A DNA stretch of 44,847 bases from JAIEPT01 sp038217425 (lineage in GTDB: Bacteria; Planctomycetota; Planctomycetia; Gemmatales; Gemmataceae), in assembly GCA_038217425.1 (NCBI GenBank), contig JBBQPM010000038.1, positions 1-44,847 on the forward strand. Direction: 5' to 3'. Within the stretch, counting starts at the first letter, position 1. Every line of letters starts with the position of its first letter. The position numbers and the translations under genes are program-made. The notes beneath the pieces were generated by a model, which had not been told where the DNA came from, made no database searches, and saw only the letters and a list, made by a program, of their open reading frames with translations. Below are positions 34,534-43,988 of the stretch, piece after piece.

Positions 34534-35805
34534 TTACCCAAGCAGCGCCCGCACAGGCCGAGAGCCTTCCGGCGTGGCCCAAATGGGGCGGGCGCCGACG
34601 TAGTGACGAACACGCGGATTGATGCCCAGCGCGGTGTAGATCGTGGCGAAGAGATCGCCTTCGGTGACGGGGTTGTCCACGACTTCGCGGCCGTCCCGGT
34701 CGGTGGAACCATAGGTCTGCCCACCGCGGACGCCACCGCCCGCCAGGACGATGGTCCAGGCGCGGACGAAGTGGTCTCGGCCGGCACGGTTGTTGATGTA
34801 AGGCGTTCGGCCGACTTCGCCCATCCAGACGACCAGCGTGTTTTGCAACAGGTTGCGTTCTTGCAGGTCTTGCAAAAGGCCGCTCCAGGCGGGGTCGAGC
34901 ACATCCATGTTGGCCTTGTGGCAGGTGAAGTTATCGGCATGGCTGTCGTAGTTTTCCTGGCCGACCTCGACGAACGGCACGCCCGCCTCGACAAGTCGGC
35001 GGGCCATGAAACAGCCGCGGCCGAAATCCGTGTTGCCGTAGCGCTGCTGCGCGGCAGGCCATTCGTTCTGGATGTTGAAAATCTGGCGAGCGCGCATGAG
35101 CCGAAGCGCACGCTGTTCCGCAAGACGATGCGATTCGTACGGTTCGGCGCGATGGTCCCTTGCGCGCTCTTGTTCCATGAAATCCAAGAGATTGCTGCGG
35201 CGTTCCTGGGTCTGCGGAGTCACGGATGGCGCCGCAAAGCCCGGGAGTTGGCCGTTCGTGTTGACACCGAACGGCTCATAACGCGGGCCAAGGTAACCAG
35301 AGCCGGCGTTGCCCATCGAACCCATGCGGATGAAGCTCGGCAAGTCGGCCTCCGGAGCGCCGAGATACTTGGCGATCATGGCCCCGATCTCGGGGTGGGG
35401 CATCCGTTCGTTTTGCTTGTAGCACGTGTGCATGTGATAGATGCCGTCGGGATGATCCGGCGATTGCGTGCGCATGCTGCGAATGATCGCCAGCTTGTCC
35501 GTCATCCGGGCCAGGAGCGGCAGATATTCGCAAACCTGAATGCCGTTGACGTTCGTCTGAATCGGCCGAAACGGTCCGCCGGTGGGGCGGCCAGGCTTCA
35601 TGTCGAAGGTGTCGATCTGGCTCGCCCCGCCGTTCATCCACAACAGGATGCAACGCTTGTTCTGACGGGCCGCTTCCTGAGCAATGGTCTGCGAACTGAA
35701 CAGCCCACCCCAGTTCGCGACGGCCATTCCGCCGGCAGTCGCAAGCGACGCCTTGAGGAAAGCCCGGCGGCCGAGATGCTCTTGCGTCGTATTGGCTGGA
35801 AACAT
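34534..35805 (-). CDS. DUF1501 protein with Tat signal
   Basis: 423 residues. The N-terminus carries a twin-arginine export signal (G-R-R-A-F-L-K-A-S near 12-20, then an Ala/Gly-rich core). The DUF1501 body follows: N-G-G-A-S-Q-I-D-T-F-D near 57-67, R-S-M-R-T-Q-S-P-D-H-P-D-G near 115-127, and W-M-G-E-V-G-R-T-P near 330-338, all typical of this sulfatase/alkaline-phosphatase-like planctomycete family. A very strong AAAGGAGG site precedes the ATG. It is the first gene of the leftward operon that continues with the hydrolase and kelch genes. Family function is unproven; members are usually paired with DUF1549/DUF1553 proteins, which here lie 4 kb away. Confidence 0.92.
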   Translation of the reverse strand: MFPANTTQEHLGRRAFLKASLATAGGMAVANWGGLFSSQTIAQEAARQNKRCILLWMNGGASQIDTFDMKPGRPTGGPFRPIQTNVNGIQVCEYLPLLARMTDKLAIIRSMRTQSPDHPDGIYHMHTCYKQNERMPHPEIGAMIAKYLGAPEADLPSFIRMGSMGNAGSGYLGPRYEPFGVNTNGQLPGFAAPSVTPQTQERRSNLLDFMEQERARDHRAEPYESHRLAEQRALRLMRARQIFNIQNEWPAAQQRYGNTDFGRGCFMARRLVEAGVPFVEVGQENYDSHADNFTCHKANMDVLDPAWSGLLQDLQERNLLQNTLVVWMGEVGRTPYINNRAGRDHFVRAWTIVLAGGGVRGGQTYGSTDRDGREVVDNPVTEGDLFATIYTALGINPRVRHYVGARPIWATPEGSRPVRALLG

Positions 35806-36361
35806 CTTCCCCTCCTTTATGTTGACTGTGCTTGTGTTCTTGTTTCTCGTCTAACGCTCGCGTCGGGTAAGTGGCTATTGATTGAATCGAAATTCCGAAC
35901 AACTGACTAACACCCAAATCGCGTCCTCCACCAATTGCGGCGTCATCTTCGCATCGCCCGCTGGAGTGCGCCGTCACGGCCGGTGAGGCAGGATCGAACT
36001 TGCTCGATGGAAGCCGAATTCAAACTTGGCGGCGGGATGTCGCAAGCGGCAGGCGGCAAGTACTTTTGTCAACAGTGAAAGGATACCCGGAGGCTGCGTG
36101 TTGTCAAAGAGCCGGATACAATGACAACAATATTGTAAAACGGTAAATCTTGCACTGATCAAATGCGTTCGTGGAGCGTCGCCTGCACACGGCGGTCTTG
36201 TTTCTTCACAAATTTCCGGATTCATACACATTTACAATCCTTGTGTAATTGTGCCGCCTTGCCTTTTTTCGCGGACTCGGATCGCCTAGAATTTTGAGAA
36301 CCCCGCCGGTTGCGATTCAACCAGTAAACCGTCTCCCGCTCATTGCCCGAACGGAGAAAAC
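35806..36361. other. Divergent promoter region between two operons
   Basis: No gene is seen in 556 bases. It separates the leftward DUF1501 operon from the rightward ThuA-kelch operon. It has AT-rich patches, an ACAATATTGT palindrome (36128-36137), and an ACAATCCTTGTGTAATT motif (36234-36250) that resembles one upstream of the PSD1 gene at 39.5 kb. These are candidate operators. Confidence 0.5.
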
Positions 36362-37159
36362 ATGAAAATGGCGATTTGGTTCAAACCAAACCACGCTGCC
36401 GTGGTGGTAGCAATGGTCCTGCTTGTCGGAGGCGGTGGGGGCGTGGTCGCAGGGTGGCCAGCCAACGATCAGCCCAAGGCCAAGCGGTCAAAGTCCGCGG
36501 TGCTGAAGATTCACTTGATCGGCGTCGGCGAGTACGAAGCCGCCAAGTCGCTTGCCGAATTCAAGAAACACCTGGAACAAAATTATCGCGTCGAGTGCTC
36601 GGCCTCGCTGAGCGGCAACAGCAAGACGCTCGACAATCTCGACGCACTCAAGTCGGCCGACCTGCTTGTCATTTTCGCCCGCCGCCTGAACTTGCCCGAG
36701 GAGCAGATGGCGATCCTGCGCCAGCACTGGGAGAAGGGCAAACCGATCCTGGCGATGCGGACCTCAAGCCATGCCTTCCAGCCAGCCGACAACGAAATCT
36801 TCGACAAGAAGGTGCTGGGCGGCGATTACAAGGGCTCCGGCAGCTACACGACACCTTTCAAGGCCATCGCGGCCAAAGATCAGGCCGAACATCCTGTCCT
36901 CAAGAAAGTCAGGCCCATCACGTCGCGCGGCTATTACGGCAACGGCAAGTTGGCCGAGGATGCGGTCATCCTGCAGATCGTCGAGTCGGAGCGGAAGACG
37001 CCGCAGCCGGTGACGTGGATCCACACCTACAAGGGCGGCCGGACTATCTACACTTCAATGGGTACCCCCGAGGATTTCCGAGATGAGGATTTCCGTCGGC
37101 TCCTCGTGAACGCAATTTTCTGGACGACCCGCAGGGATCCGGAAACCATCAAGAAGTAG
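36362..37159 (+). CDS. Secreted ThuA-like domain protein
   Basis: 265 residues. A long signal peptide or anchor (about 12-33, Val/Gly rich) leads to a flavodoxin-like ThuA fold (about 45-255). It has the S-A-D-L-L-V-I-F-A-R-R strand, a G-K-P-I-L-A-M-R-T-S-S-H-A-F loop in the place of the usual G-x-H, H-P-V-L near 180, and a G-G-R-T-I-Y-T-S-M-G-T-P-E-D-F ending near 225-240. ThuA-type domains are common in planctomycete secreted-protein clusters and are thought to act on sugars or their polymers; no activity is established. The kelch-FN3 gene follows 58 bases downstream on the same strand and is probably co-transcribed. Confidence 0.85.
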   Translation: MKMAIWFKPNHAAVVVAMVLLVGGGGGVVAGWPANDQPKAKRSKSAVLKIHLIGVGEYEAAKSLAEFKKHLEQNYRVECSASLSGNSKTLDNLDALKSADLLVIFARRLNLPEEQMAILRQHWEKGKPILAMRTSSHAFQPADNEIFDKKVLGGDYKGSGSYTTPFKAIAAKDQAEHPVLKKVRPITSRGYYGNGKLAEDAVILQIVESERKTPQPVTWIHTYKGGRTIYTSMGTPEDFRDEDFRRLLVNAIFWTTRRDPETIKK

Positions 37160-37217
37160 GCCGCCTCTGCACTACACCGGGATGTCACCCACCATTGCTC
37201 ATGAAGGAAGTAGTCGT

Positions 37218-39416
37218 ATGATCCGTCATTTCAGCCTCGCGTTCTTCGGCCTGACGATCCTGCTCACCGCCGCGGCACAGGCCAACGGTCAGGCTCCCTT
37301 GTCCCAGGAACCGAACACCTGGGTCAAACGCAGTCCGCTGAAGGACGGGCCGCCCTCGCCTCGGCTCGGCCATGAGAACTCACAGGATTACGATCCCGTG
37401 GCGCGCCGAGTGATCCGCTGGGGTGGGCATTCCCAGGGTGGCATCAAGGGATCGGGCGAGCAGATCTCCGAACTTTGGACGCTCGACCCGGCCACGATGA
37501 AATGGGAACTCAAAGAGCCGAACCGTTCGCCACCGCCTGCTTGTTGCGTCATGCAGAACGTTTTCGATGTCGCCCAGAACCGGTTTCTCCGCTTCAAATC
37601 CGGCGGCGGCAATCACGGTTGGCATTGGTATCGGCAGGTCTACTTGAACAACTCCTCGGTCTGGAATTACGACCTGGCCCAAAACACCTGGCGCGACATG
37701 CGACCGCTGCCCGAGCCTCTGGTAGGTTTCATGCGCTGTGCCAGTTGGGACAGCGACCATCAGGTGGCCGTCGTCTTTGGCGGCGAGGGCATAACCGAGG
37801 GTACGGTTGTTTTCGATCCCTACGCCAACACCTGGACGCGAATGCACCCGAAGAACGAGCCTCGGCTCGGCGCGCAGGAATCGCGCAGCGGCGGCACCCT
37901 GGCCTACGACGCCGCCCGCAAGCTCCATATCCTTTTCGGGTCGCAGTTCTCTGACGATCCGCACACCTGGGCCTACGATCTGAAAAAGAACGCATGGATC
38001 GACCTGAAGCCCGCCAAGATGCCGCCAACCGATCGCAACGACGCTGTGCTTTCCTACGACAGCGCCAACCAGGTGATCGTGGCCGTGATCCGTGTCAACG
38101 ATTCAGCGGAAGGTAAACAGGTGGCGATGGGGCACCTGGAAACCTGGGTCTATGACGCCGGCAAGAACACCTGGACGCACATGAAGCCGGCCCGCGAACC
38201 GGATGGCTGGGCCGGCCGCTCTCGAACCATCAACTACCTGCCCGACCAGAACCTGTTCCTCATGGATGTCTCGATCAACCCCGCCCAGCGCGTGCCCAAT
38301 GTGGAGCGCGAGCAGCAAGTCTGGACGTATCGCTACGCCAATGACAAGCCCGAGCGAGCATTGCCTGCGCCGACCGGAGTTCGCGTGACCACGACTGCCG
38401 ATGGCGCCTTGCTGGAATGGCAACCGAGCAAGTCTACCGATGGGACTGGCTACGCGATTTACCGGGGTGAGGGGAATGACCCGTGGCACGTCAACTTCAA
38501 GCAGATCGGTCAGGTCGAGAGGAAGACGACCAGCTACCGCGACCCCAAGCTGAAGGCGGGTACGGTGTATCACTACTGCGTTCGCGCCCTCTTCAAGGAT
38601 GGGACAGAAAGCGGCGCTAGCCTGAAGGTTCGCGCCCAGCCGCGCATCGTCGAGGACGCGGTCGTCTCGGTGATCTCTGCAAAGGAAGTGCGCCTCACCT
38701 GGACACCGCCGTGCGGTCACACCGACATCGCCGGCTTTCACGTCGAGCGGGCCGTCGTCGAAGTGCTCAGCGAGGATGAGGTCTTCCGCTTGAAAAAGGA
38801 CACACCGCCTTTGGCCGAGCCAAGCGTCGGAGCGTTCAAGTTGATCGGCAAGTTCGCCCGACTGACCAAGGAGCCGCTCAAGGAAGTCCGCTTCACGGAT
38901 GCGACGGTGGATCTGGCCAAGGCACAATCCGTGGAAGGCGATTGGCTCTATCGAAACCGTTTCACCGCCACCCAACTCGACACCAAAGGCAAGCCGTACC
39001 GTTACGCCGTCTACGCTTATCGCTTACGCGCCGTCAATGCGTTGGGAGTCGAGAGCGGGCCATCGCCGTATTTCTTGACGGTTCCCTCCGCCCCGCAGCA
39101 CCTCTTTTCGCGTGAAGAGGGCGAGAAGTGTCACCTGAAATGGGCGGCCAATCCGGAACTAGGCATCAAGGGCTACCGCGTCTACTGGATGAAGGGACCG
39201 CGCCCGGAGGGCCCAGGGCAAGCGGCCCACCGCCTCACCGCCGACCCGATCGCCGTCACGCGCTACACCGACGCCCAGGCTGGCAAGGAAGTACGCCGCT
39301 TTTGGGTAGTCGCCGTCGATGCCCTCGGACAGGAGGGGATTCCGTCGTCACCCACCTGGCATTATCGAACCCAACGGAGCTTCTACGTGCCGTTCGTCGG
39401 CGAGTGGCATCAGTAA
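37218..39416 (+). CDS. Secreted kelch propeller fused to fibronectin type III domains
   Basis: 732 residues from ATG 37218, which has GAAGGAAG upstream; a longer frame begins at 37182. A signal peptide (about 1-25) precedes a kelch beta-propeller (about 40-370) with repeated Y-D-x-x-x-N-x-W motifs (V-W-N-Y-D-L-A-Q-N-T-W; V-F-D-P-Y-A-N-T-W; W-A-Y-D-L-K-K-N-A-W; W-V-Y-D-A-G-K-N-T-W). Three FN3-like modules follow (about 375-470, 472-610, 612-722), the last ending V-V-A-V-D-A-L-G-Q-E-G. There is no catalytic Tyr-Cys pair of galactose oxidase that I can identify. It is likely a surface or secreted carbohydrate- or partner-binding protein. Confidence 0.85.
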   Translation: MIRHFSLAFFGLTILLTAAAQANGQAPLSQEPNTWVKRSPLKDGPPSPRLGHENSQDYDPVARRVIRWGGHSQGGIKGSGEQISELWTLDPATMKWELKEPNRSPPPACCVMQNVFDVAQNRFLRFKSGGGNHGWHWYRQVYLNNSSVWNYDLAQNTWRDMRPLPEPLVGFMRCASWDSDHQVAVVFGGEGITEGTVVFDPYANTWTRMHPKNEPRLGAQESRSGGTLAYDAARKLHILFGSQFSDDPHTWAYDLKKNAWIDLKPAKMPPTDRNDAVLSYDSANQVIVAVIRVNDSAEGKQVAMGHLETWVYDAGKNTWTHMKPAREPDGWAGRSRTINYLPDQNLFLMDVSINPAQRVPNVEREQQVWTYRYANDKPERALPAPTGVRVTTTADGALLEWQPSKSTDGTGYAIYRGEGNDPWHVNFKQIGQVERKTTSYRDPKLKAGTVYHYCVRALFKDGTESGASLKVRAQPRIVEDAVVSVISAKEVRLTWTPPCGHTDIAGFHVERAVVEVLSEDEVFRLKKDTPPLAEPSVGAFKLIGKFARLTKEPLKEVRFTDATVDLAKAQSVEGDWLYRNRFTATQLDTKGKPYRYAVYAYRLRAVNALGVESGPSPYFLTVPSAPQHLFSREEGEKCHLKWAANPELGIKGYRVYWMKGPRPEGPGQAAHRLTADPIAVTRYTDAQAGKEVRRFWVVAVDALGQEGIPSSPTWHYRTQRSFYVPFVGEWHQ

Positions 39417-39764
39417 AGCCCCCCCGCTGGTTTCATTCTCCACCGAGTCGTAGTCCGCTGAAGTTCCAAAGGTCGAAAGGAAAATGGAGCGATAGTATGG
39501 CGTCGGAGTCACTGATCGCCAGAACGGAGTACAGATTTACACAATCACAATGCTTGTGTCATTAGCCGAGGCGCCTTGTTTCATAGCCGGCAGCGTGGAG
39601 AATATGATTGTCCTTCCTTGCGGTTCATCCCACAAACCGTCGCCTGGCATTTGCACCATCCTGACAGGCCGATAGCCCGGCTGTTCGGGTGAGACGGTAA
39701 CCCAGGATCTTGTGAACCATTAATGTGAGTTACTACGCGGCCTGCCTTGCAGGAAAATACTCCT
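39417..39764. other. Gene-free region upstream of the PSD1 gene
   Basis: No gene is seen. The one notable element is a CACAA-TGC-TTGTG inverted repeat (39546-39558) followed by TCATT, GCCG and GCGCCTTG, similar to the arrangement at 36226-36263 upstream of the ThuA gene. It could be a shared operator. Confidence 0.45.
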
Positions 39765-42281
39765 ATGACACGATCGGCTTTGCTCCTGGGATTCTCTTGC
39801 TTGCTTTGGACACCCAGCAATGCGCGAGCGGCCGACGAGCCCACGCTGCCGGCGGAAGCTAAATTCAGCCGGCATGTCATGCCGCTGTTCAGCAAACTCG
39901 GCTGCAATGCGGGCTCGTGTCATGGCTCAGTCAAGGGACAGAATGGCTTTCGCTTGACTCTTTTCGGCATGGATCCGGGCCTCGATCACGGGCGGCTCGT
40001 GCGTGAGTTTGGCGGTCGTCGTCTGAACTTCAACGATCCCGATGCCAGCCTTTTGTTGCTCAAGGCCACGGGCCAAATTCCCCATCAGGGCGGCATGCGC
40101 CTCAGCGCCGGTAGCGCCGAGTATCGGCTCCTGCGTGGTTGGATTGCTGCCGGGGCACCGCTCGATCGGCCCGAATTATCGGCGGCGCCGCGTTTGGCCA
40201 TAGTCCCTGCCAGCCGCGTGCTCAAAACGGGCGAGAGCTTTCAGTTTCAGGTGCAAGCGGTCTTCGCCGACAAATCCAGCGAGGACGTGACGGCGTTCTG
40301 CACGTTCGAGACGCGCGATGGCACGGTCGCCAACGTGGACGCGCTTGGCAGTGTGAAGGCGGTCGGCCTGGGCGACACGATTCTCCTGGCCCGCTATCGG
40401 GGCGATCCGGTCATGGGTCAGGTTCTGGTCCCCGGTGCGCCGAAGGGCGATTTCCCGCAAATCAAGGGGAACAATTTCATCGATCACCACGTGCTCGCCA
40501 GGTTGCGTCAGCTCAATATCCATCCTTCGGATCTGTGCGATGACGTGACGTTTCTCCGCCGCGTCAGCCTCGATGTGACCGGTGCCTTGCCGACGCCCGA
40601 CGATGTCCGCTTGTTCCTTGCCGACCAGAAGCCCGACAAGCGCGTGCGAAAGATCGACGAACTGCTCAATCGTCCCGGCTACTCCGCTTTGTGGGCAACG
40701 AAATTCAGCGACATCCTGCGGCCCGCGAGTTTCGATGCCAAGAACGGCCTCAATGAAAACGCCAGCGCACGCCGTGCTTACGAATGGTTGCGAGCGCGGC
40801 TTCAGGAGAATCTTCCCTACGATCAGTTGGCCGAACGAATCCTCATGGCTAACAGCATGGATGGACGCTCCGCGGGCGATTGGGCTCAGGAAGTTCAGAG
40901 CTATCTGGCTGAAGAGGCGAACAAGAACGCGGACCTCAAGTCGTACGGCAAACGGCGCACGCTCGATCTTTACTGGCAACGACCAAGCGCCGCCGGAGTC
41001 AAGGGAACCTTGCAAATCGCCCATGCCTTCCTGGGGTTGCGGATGGAATGTGCCCAGTGTCATCGCCATCCCAATGACACTTGGCAACAAGATGATCTCT
41101 TGAGCTTCGCCAACTTCTTCATGCCGATCGGCGGCGCCGGTGGGAATCCTCCGTCTCCCGAAATTGCCAAACAGGTGGACGTATTGACGATCCAGGTCAA
41201 GCAGATTCGCGAACAAACCAAGAAGCTGGCCGAGAAAGCCAAAGACAAATCTCTCGCCAAGGACGAAGCCGCGAAGTTTAAGGAAGAAATCAAGACCGCG
41301 ACCGACAAAGCCAAGTTCCTGGAAGACACGGCCAAGAGGCTCAAGGGAACCGAAGTTCGTGTGCTGAGCAAGTCTGCGTTCGCCAGTGTCACCAGCACGC
41401 TGGGCAGCCAAAAATCCGACGCGTTTCGACTTCTGGGAGAAAGGGAGTCGATGTCGATGCCTGCGAGTAAGGATCCTCGCGGTGTTGTGATGATCTGGCT
41501 GCGCCGGCCGGATAATCCGTATTTTGCCAAGGCAATGGTCAACCGCGTCTGGGCTCATTATTTCGGCCGGGGCATCATCGACCCGCCGGATCATCTCTCC
41601 ACGTTCAATCCGGCCACGCATCCCGAGTTGCTGGCGGAGTTGTCGCTGGATTTCATCAAACATGGCTATGATCTGAAATATCTGCATCGGCTCATCCTCA
41701 ACAGCCGAACCTATCAGCAGAGCGCTAAGTCGAACGCGACGAGCAAGCTAGACACGGGGAACTATGCCGCGTTCTATCTGCGTCGGATGCCTGCCGAGGT
41801 GCTGGTCGATGCGGTCAATCAGGCGACGCTCGGCAAGGAAATCTATCCACCGGAGTTGTTCGTGCCGTCGGACTCGCTGGCACTGGAGGTGGCGGGTAGC
41901 ACCGGGGCCGAGCAGAAGAGGGCGACTCTGCATTACGCCTTCCATATTTTCGGCCGACCGTTGCGTAGCGCGGACGCGCAATGCGATTGCGAGCGCGATG
42001 CCACGGTCACCGTCGTGCAGGCGCTCTTTTTGGCGAATCACCCCACGATCCAGGCAAAGATCGCTGCCGACGACGGCCGTGTCACCCGGATTGGCAAGGA
42101 GAATCCGGACAACAAGAAAGCGATTGAGGAACTCTACCTCTGGACGCTCAGCCGGTTCCCCACGGAGGACGAGTCGCAGTCGTGTGCTGAATACTTGAAA
42201 GCCAGTCCATCGCGTCAGCGTGGCCTGGAAGATGTGATGTGGAGTTTGCTGAACATGCGGGAATTCCAGTTGAATCATTAG
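39765..42281 (+). CDS. DUF1549-DUF1553 (PSD1) protein with Big-like domain and haem motifs
   Basis: 838 residues. ATG 39765 begins a signal peptide (M-T-R-S-A-L-L-L-G-F, to about A-R-A-A), so the TTG six codons upstream is rejected. Domains in order: a cytochrome-like segment with C47-N-A-G-S-C52-H53 (a C-x4-C-H haem-type motif); a bacterial Ig (Big_2-like) domain (about 145-225, I-V-P-A-S-R-V-L-K-T-G-E); DUF1549 (about 240-455) with C429-A-Q-C-H-R-H-P; a Lys/Ala-rich helical linker (about 475-525); and DUF1553 (about 560-820, N-P-Y-F-A-K-A-M-V-N-R-V-W). It is the upstream partner of the DUF1501 gene at 42358. The exact role is unknown; an extracytoplasmic redox-linked enzyme is suspected. 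Confidence 0.92.
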   Translation: MTRSALLLGFSCLLWTPSNARAADEPTLPAEAKFSRHVMPLFSKLGCNAGSCHGSVKGQNGFRLTLFGMDPGLDHGRLVREFGGRRLNFNDPDASLLLLKATGQIPHQGGMRLSAGSAEYRLLRGWIAAGAPLDRPELSAAPRLAIVPASRVLKTGESFQFQVQAVFADKSSEDVTAFCTFETRDGTVANVDALGSVKAVGLGDTILLARYRGDPVMGQVLVPGAPKGDFPQIKGNNFIDHHVLARLRQLNIHPSDLCDDVTFLRRVSLDVTGALPTPDDVRLFLADQKPDKRVRKIDELLNRPGYSALWATKFSDILRPASFDAKNGLNENASARRAYEWLRARLQENLPYDQLAERILMANSMDGRSAGDWAQEVQSYLAEEANKNADLKSYGKRRTLDLYWQRPSAAGVKGTLQIAHAFLGLRMECAQCHRHPNDTWQQDDLLSFANFFMPIGGAGGNPPSPEIAKQVDVLTIQVKQIREQTKKLAEKAKDKSLAKDEAAKFKEEIKTATDKAKFLEDTAKRLKGTEVRVLSKSAFASVTSTLGSQKSDAFRLLGERESMSMPASKDPRGVVMIWLRRPDNPYFAKAMVNRVWAHYFGRGIIDPPDHLSTFNPATHPELLAELSLDFIKHGYDLKYLHRLILNSRTYQQSAKSNATSKLDTGNYAAFYLRRMPAEVLVDAVNQATLGKEIYPPELFVPSDSLALEVAGSTGAEQKRATLHYAFHIFGRPLRSADAQCDCERDATVTVVQALFLANHPTIQAKIAADDGRVTRIGKENPDNKKAIEELYLWTLSRFPTEDESQSCAEYLKASPSRQRGLEDVMWSLLNMREFQLNH

Positions 42282-42283
42282 GC

Positions 42284-42335
42284 CGCTTGTGGCTTAGCGT
42301 TCGCGTGGCGCCTGGCGAACGCTAAGCCGCAAGCG
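42284..42335. repeat. 21-bp inverted repeat between PSD1 and DUF1501 genes
   Basis: Two 21-base arms (42284-42304 and 42315-42335) match at 20 positions, the one difference allowing a G-U pair, around a 10-nt loop. The right arm is followed by six A residues, so on the - strand the left side would have the T run. It lies in the intercistronic gap of an apparent operon and may be a dispersed REP-type hairpin that protects or attenuates the transcript. Confidence 0.75.
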
Positions 42336-42357
42336 GAAAAAACAGAAAGGCTGCATC

Positions 42358-43705
42358 ATGCAAAAGGTTTGTGAAAACTATCGTCAGTTCACGCGCCGCG
42401 ATTTCCTGCGCGTCGGCGGCGCCGGTCTGTTTGGTATGGAGTTTGCCGATTTCTTCCGTGCCCGCGTTGAAGCCTCCGCCCCAGCGAGTCGGGGCGAGGC
42501 GCCGCGCGCGCAGCATGATCCTCATCTGGCTCGCTGGCGGGCCGCCGCACCAGGACATGTTCGACATGAAGCCCGACACGCCGCCCCCCTTCGGCAGCGA
42601 ACTGCGCCCCACGCGCACCAACGTCCCCGGCATCGACATTTGCGAACTGATGCCGCGGCTGGCGCAGATGGCCGACAAGTTCTCCATCCTTCGCTCCGTC
42701 GGCATCGGCAACGAACGCTGGGAACATTCCGGCGGCCTGTACTGGCTTTCCGGCAACCCGCGCAATCAGACCACCGTTAAGTTTCCGATGTACGGCAGCG
42801 TCCTCGCCAAGGAACGCCCCGCGCAGCCTGGCATCCCCAGCTTTGTCGGCTTCGGACACTACTACGACGCGGGCGATTCGGCCGGCGATCTGCGCAATAA
42901 CTACCTTGGCCCGGCATACGATCCGATGATTTTCCAACCGGGCAATCCGGGCGATGAAGTCGGCGCCATGCTGGCGCCGCTGACCCATCTCGATCTGTCC
43001 GGCCTGCAGCGCCGCGAAAATCTGTTGCAACGGCTCGATACGCAAATTCGTCGGCTCGACGCAGCCGAGCATCTTATCGCCGGCATGGATCGCTTCCAGC
43101 AAAGCGCCTTCGACATGCTGCGCTCGCCGCGCTTGCGCCAGGCCGCCGACCCGCGCCAAGACCCCGCGCGCCTCCACGATCGCTATGGCCGCAATACCCA
43201 CGGCGCCAACGCACTGGCGGCCTGCCGGTTGGTCGAGGCGGGCGTCCCATTCGTATTCGTTCCTTGGCCCGGCTGGGACTATCATGGCAGCGTCACCAAT
43301 GCCTGCAGGAACAGCCTGCCAATCCTCGACGCAATGGTGTCGAGCCTTTTGCAAGACCTGCATGATCGAGGCTTGCTGGAAACAACGATCGTCACGGTCC
43401 TGGGTGAAATGGGACGCAACAGAATCTACCAGGATTCCGCCTATTCCGGCCCGCCGGGGCGCGATCACTGGGGGACCACCCAGTTCGTCCTGGTCGCCGG
43501 CGGCGGCTTCCGGCAAGGCATGGTCTTGGGCGCCACCGACCGCACCTCGTTGCGCGTTGTCGACAAATACTATTCGCCCATCAGCTACGGCCGGACGTTG
43601 TATCACCTTCTCGGCATCGACGCGGACAAGGATCTTTTCACCGCCAACGGCCGGCCGGTGAAAATCTCCGAAGACGCCCCCCTGATTCGCGAGATCCTGG
43701 CGTGA
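42358..43705 (+). CDS. DUF1501 protein with Tat signal, +1 frameshift near 42500-42511
   Basis: The N-terminus from ATG 42358 (AAAGG upstream) carries a Tat signal (T-R-R-D-F-L-R-V-G-G-A-G near residues 13-24) and runs on to A-S-R-G-E-A-P-R-A. The rest of the family (S-M-I-L-I-W-L-A-G-G-P-P-H-Q-D-M-F-D-M-K-P-D ... L-G-E-M-G-R-N) continues in the +1 frame from about 42510. The join lies in a GCGCGCG-rich tract (42501-42511), where one extra or missing base is easy. The combined protein would be about 448 residues. The gene could be frameshifted in nature, misread by sequencing, or made by slippage. A start at 42371 in the second frame would lack the Tat signal. It is the usual partner of the DUF1549/DUF1553 gene just upstream. 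Confidence 0.82.
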
Positions 43706-43800
43706 GCGAAAGCTTCGGGCCTGCCTGAGGGTCTTGGCCCATTTCGGTCCAAGAAAATCCTTGCCGGGTGCTTCTGGTGTGTGACAAATGATCGAAAATA

Positions 43801-43900
43801 GGCCAACTGGCGCGACGTTACCCAACCGGCGCACCGATTTTTGTAAACGGGTGCCCGGGATTACCCATCGGCGCGGCGTTATCCAACCGGCGCCGGTTGG
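43801..43900. repeat. Degenerate ACCCAACCGGCGC repeats with an 18-bp palindrome
   Basis: Four imperfect copies of TTACCCAACCGGCGC occur (near 43801-43813, 43819-43833, 43861-43874, 43879-43893). The last copy extends into the palindrome CCAACCGGCGCCGGTTGG (43883-43900). The array lies in the 283-base gap before the selenoprotein gene and may be a protein-binding region or repeat debris. Confidence 0.6.
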
Positions 43901-43988
43901 GCTAAAAGCAAGTTCGGCGCGATCAAGTGGGACAAATAACGGAGCCACATTGGCTTGTCCCTTGTTTACCAAAGTAAAGGAGCAAGAC

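Noticed and set aside
34603..35910. Long + strand frame (435 codons) opposite the DUF1501 gene
   Set aside because: Shadow of a conserved gene with Tat signal and strong ribosome site.
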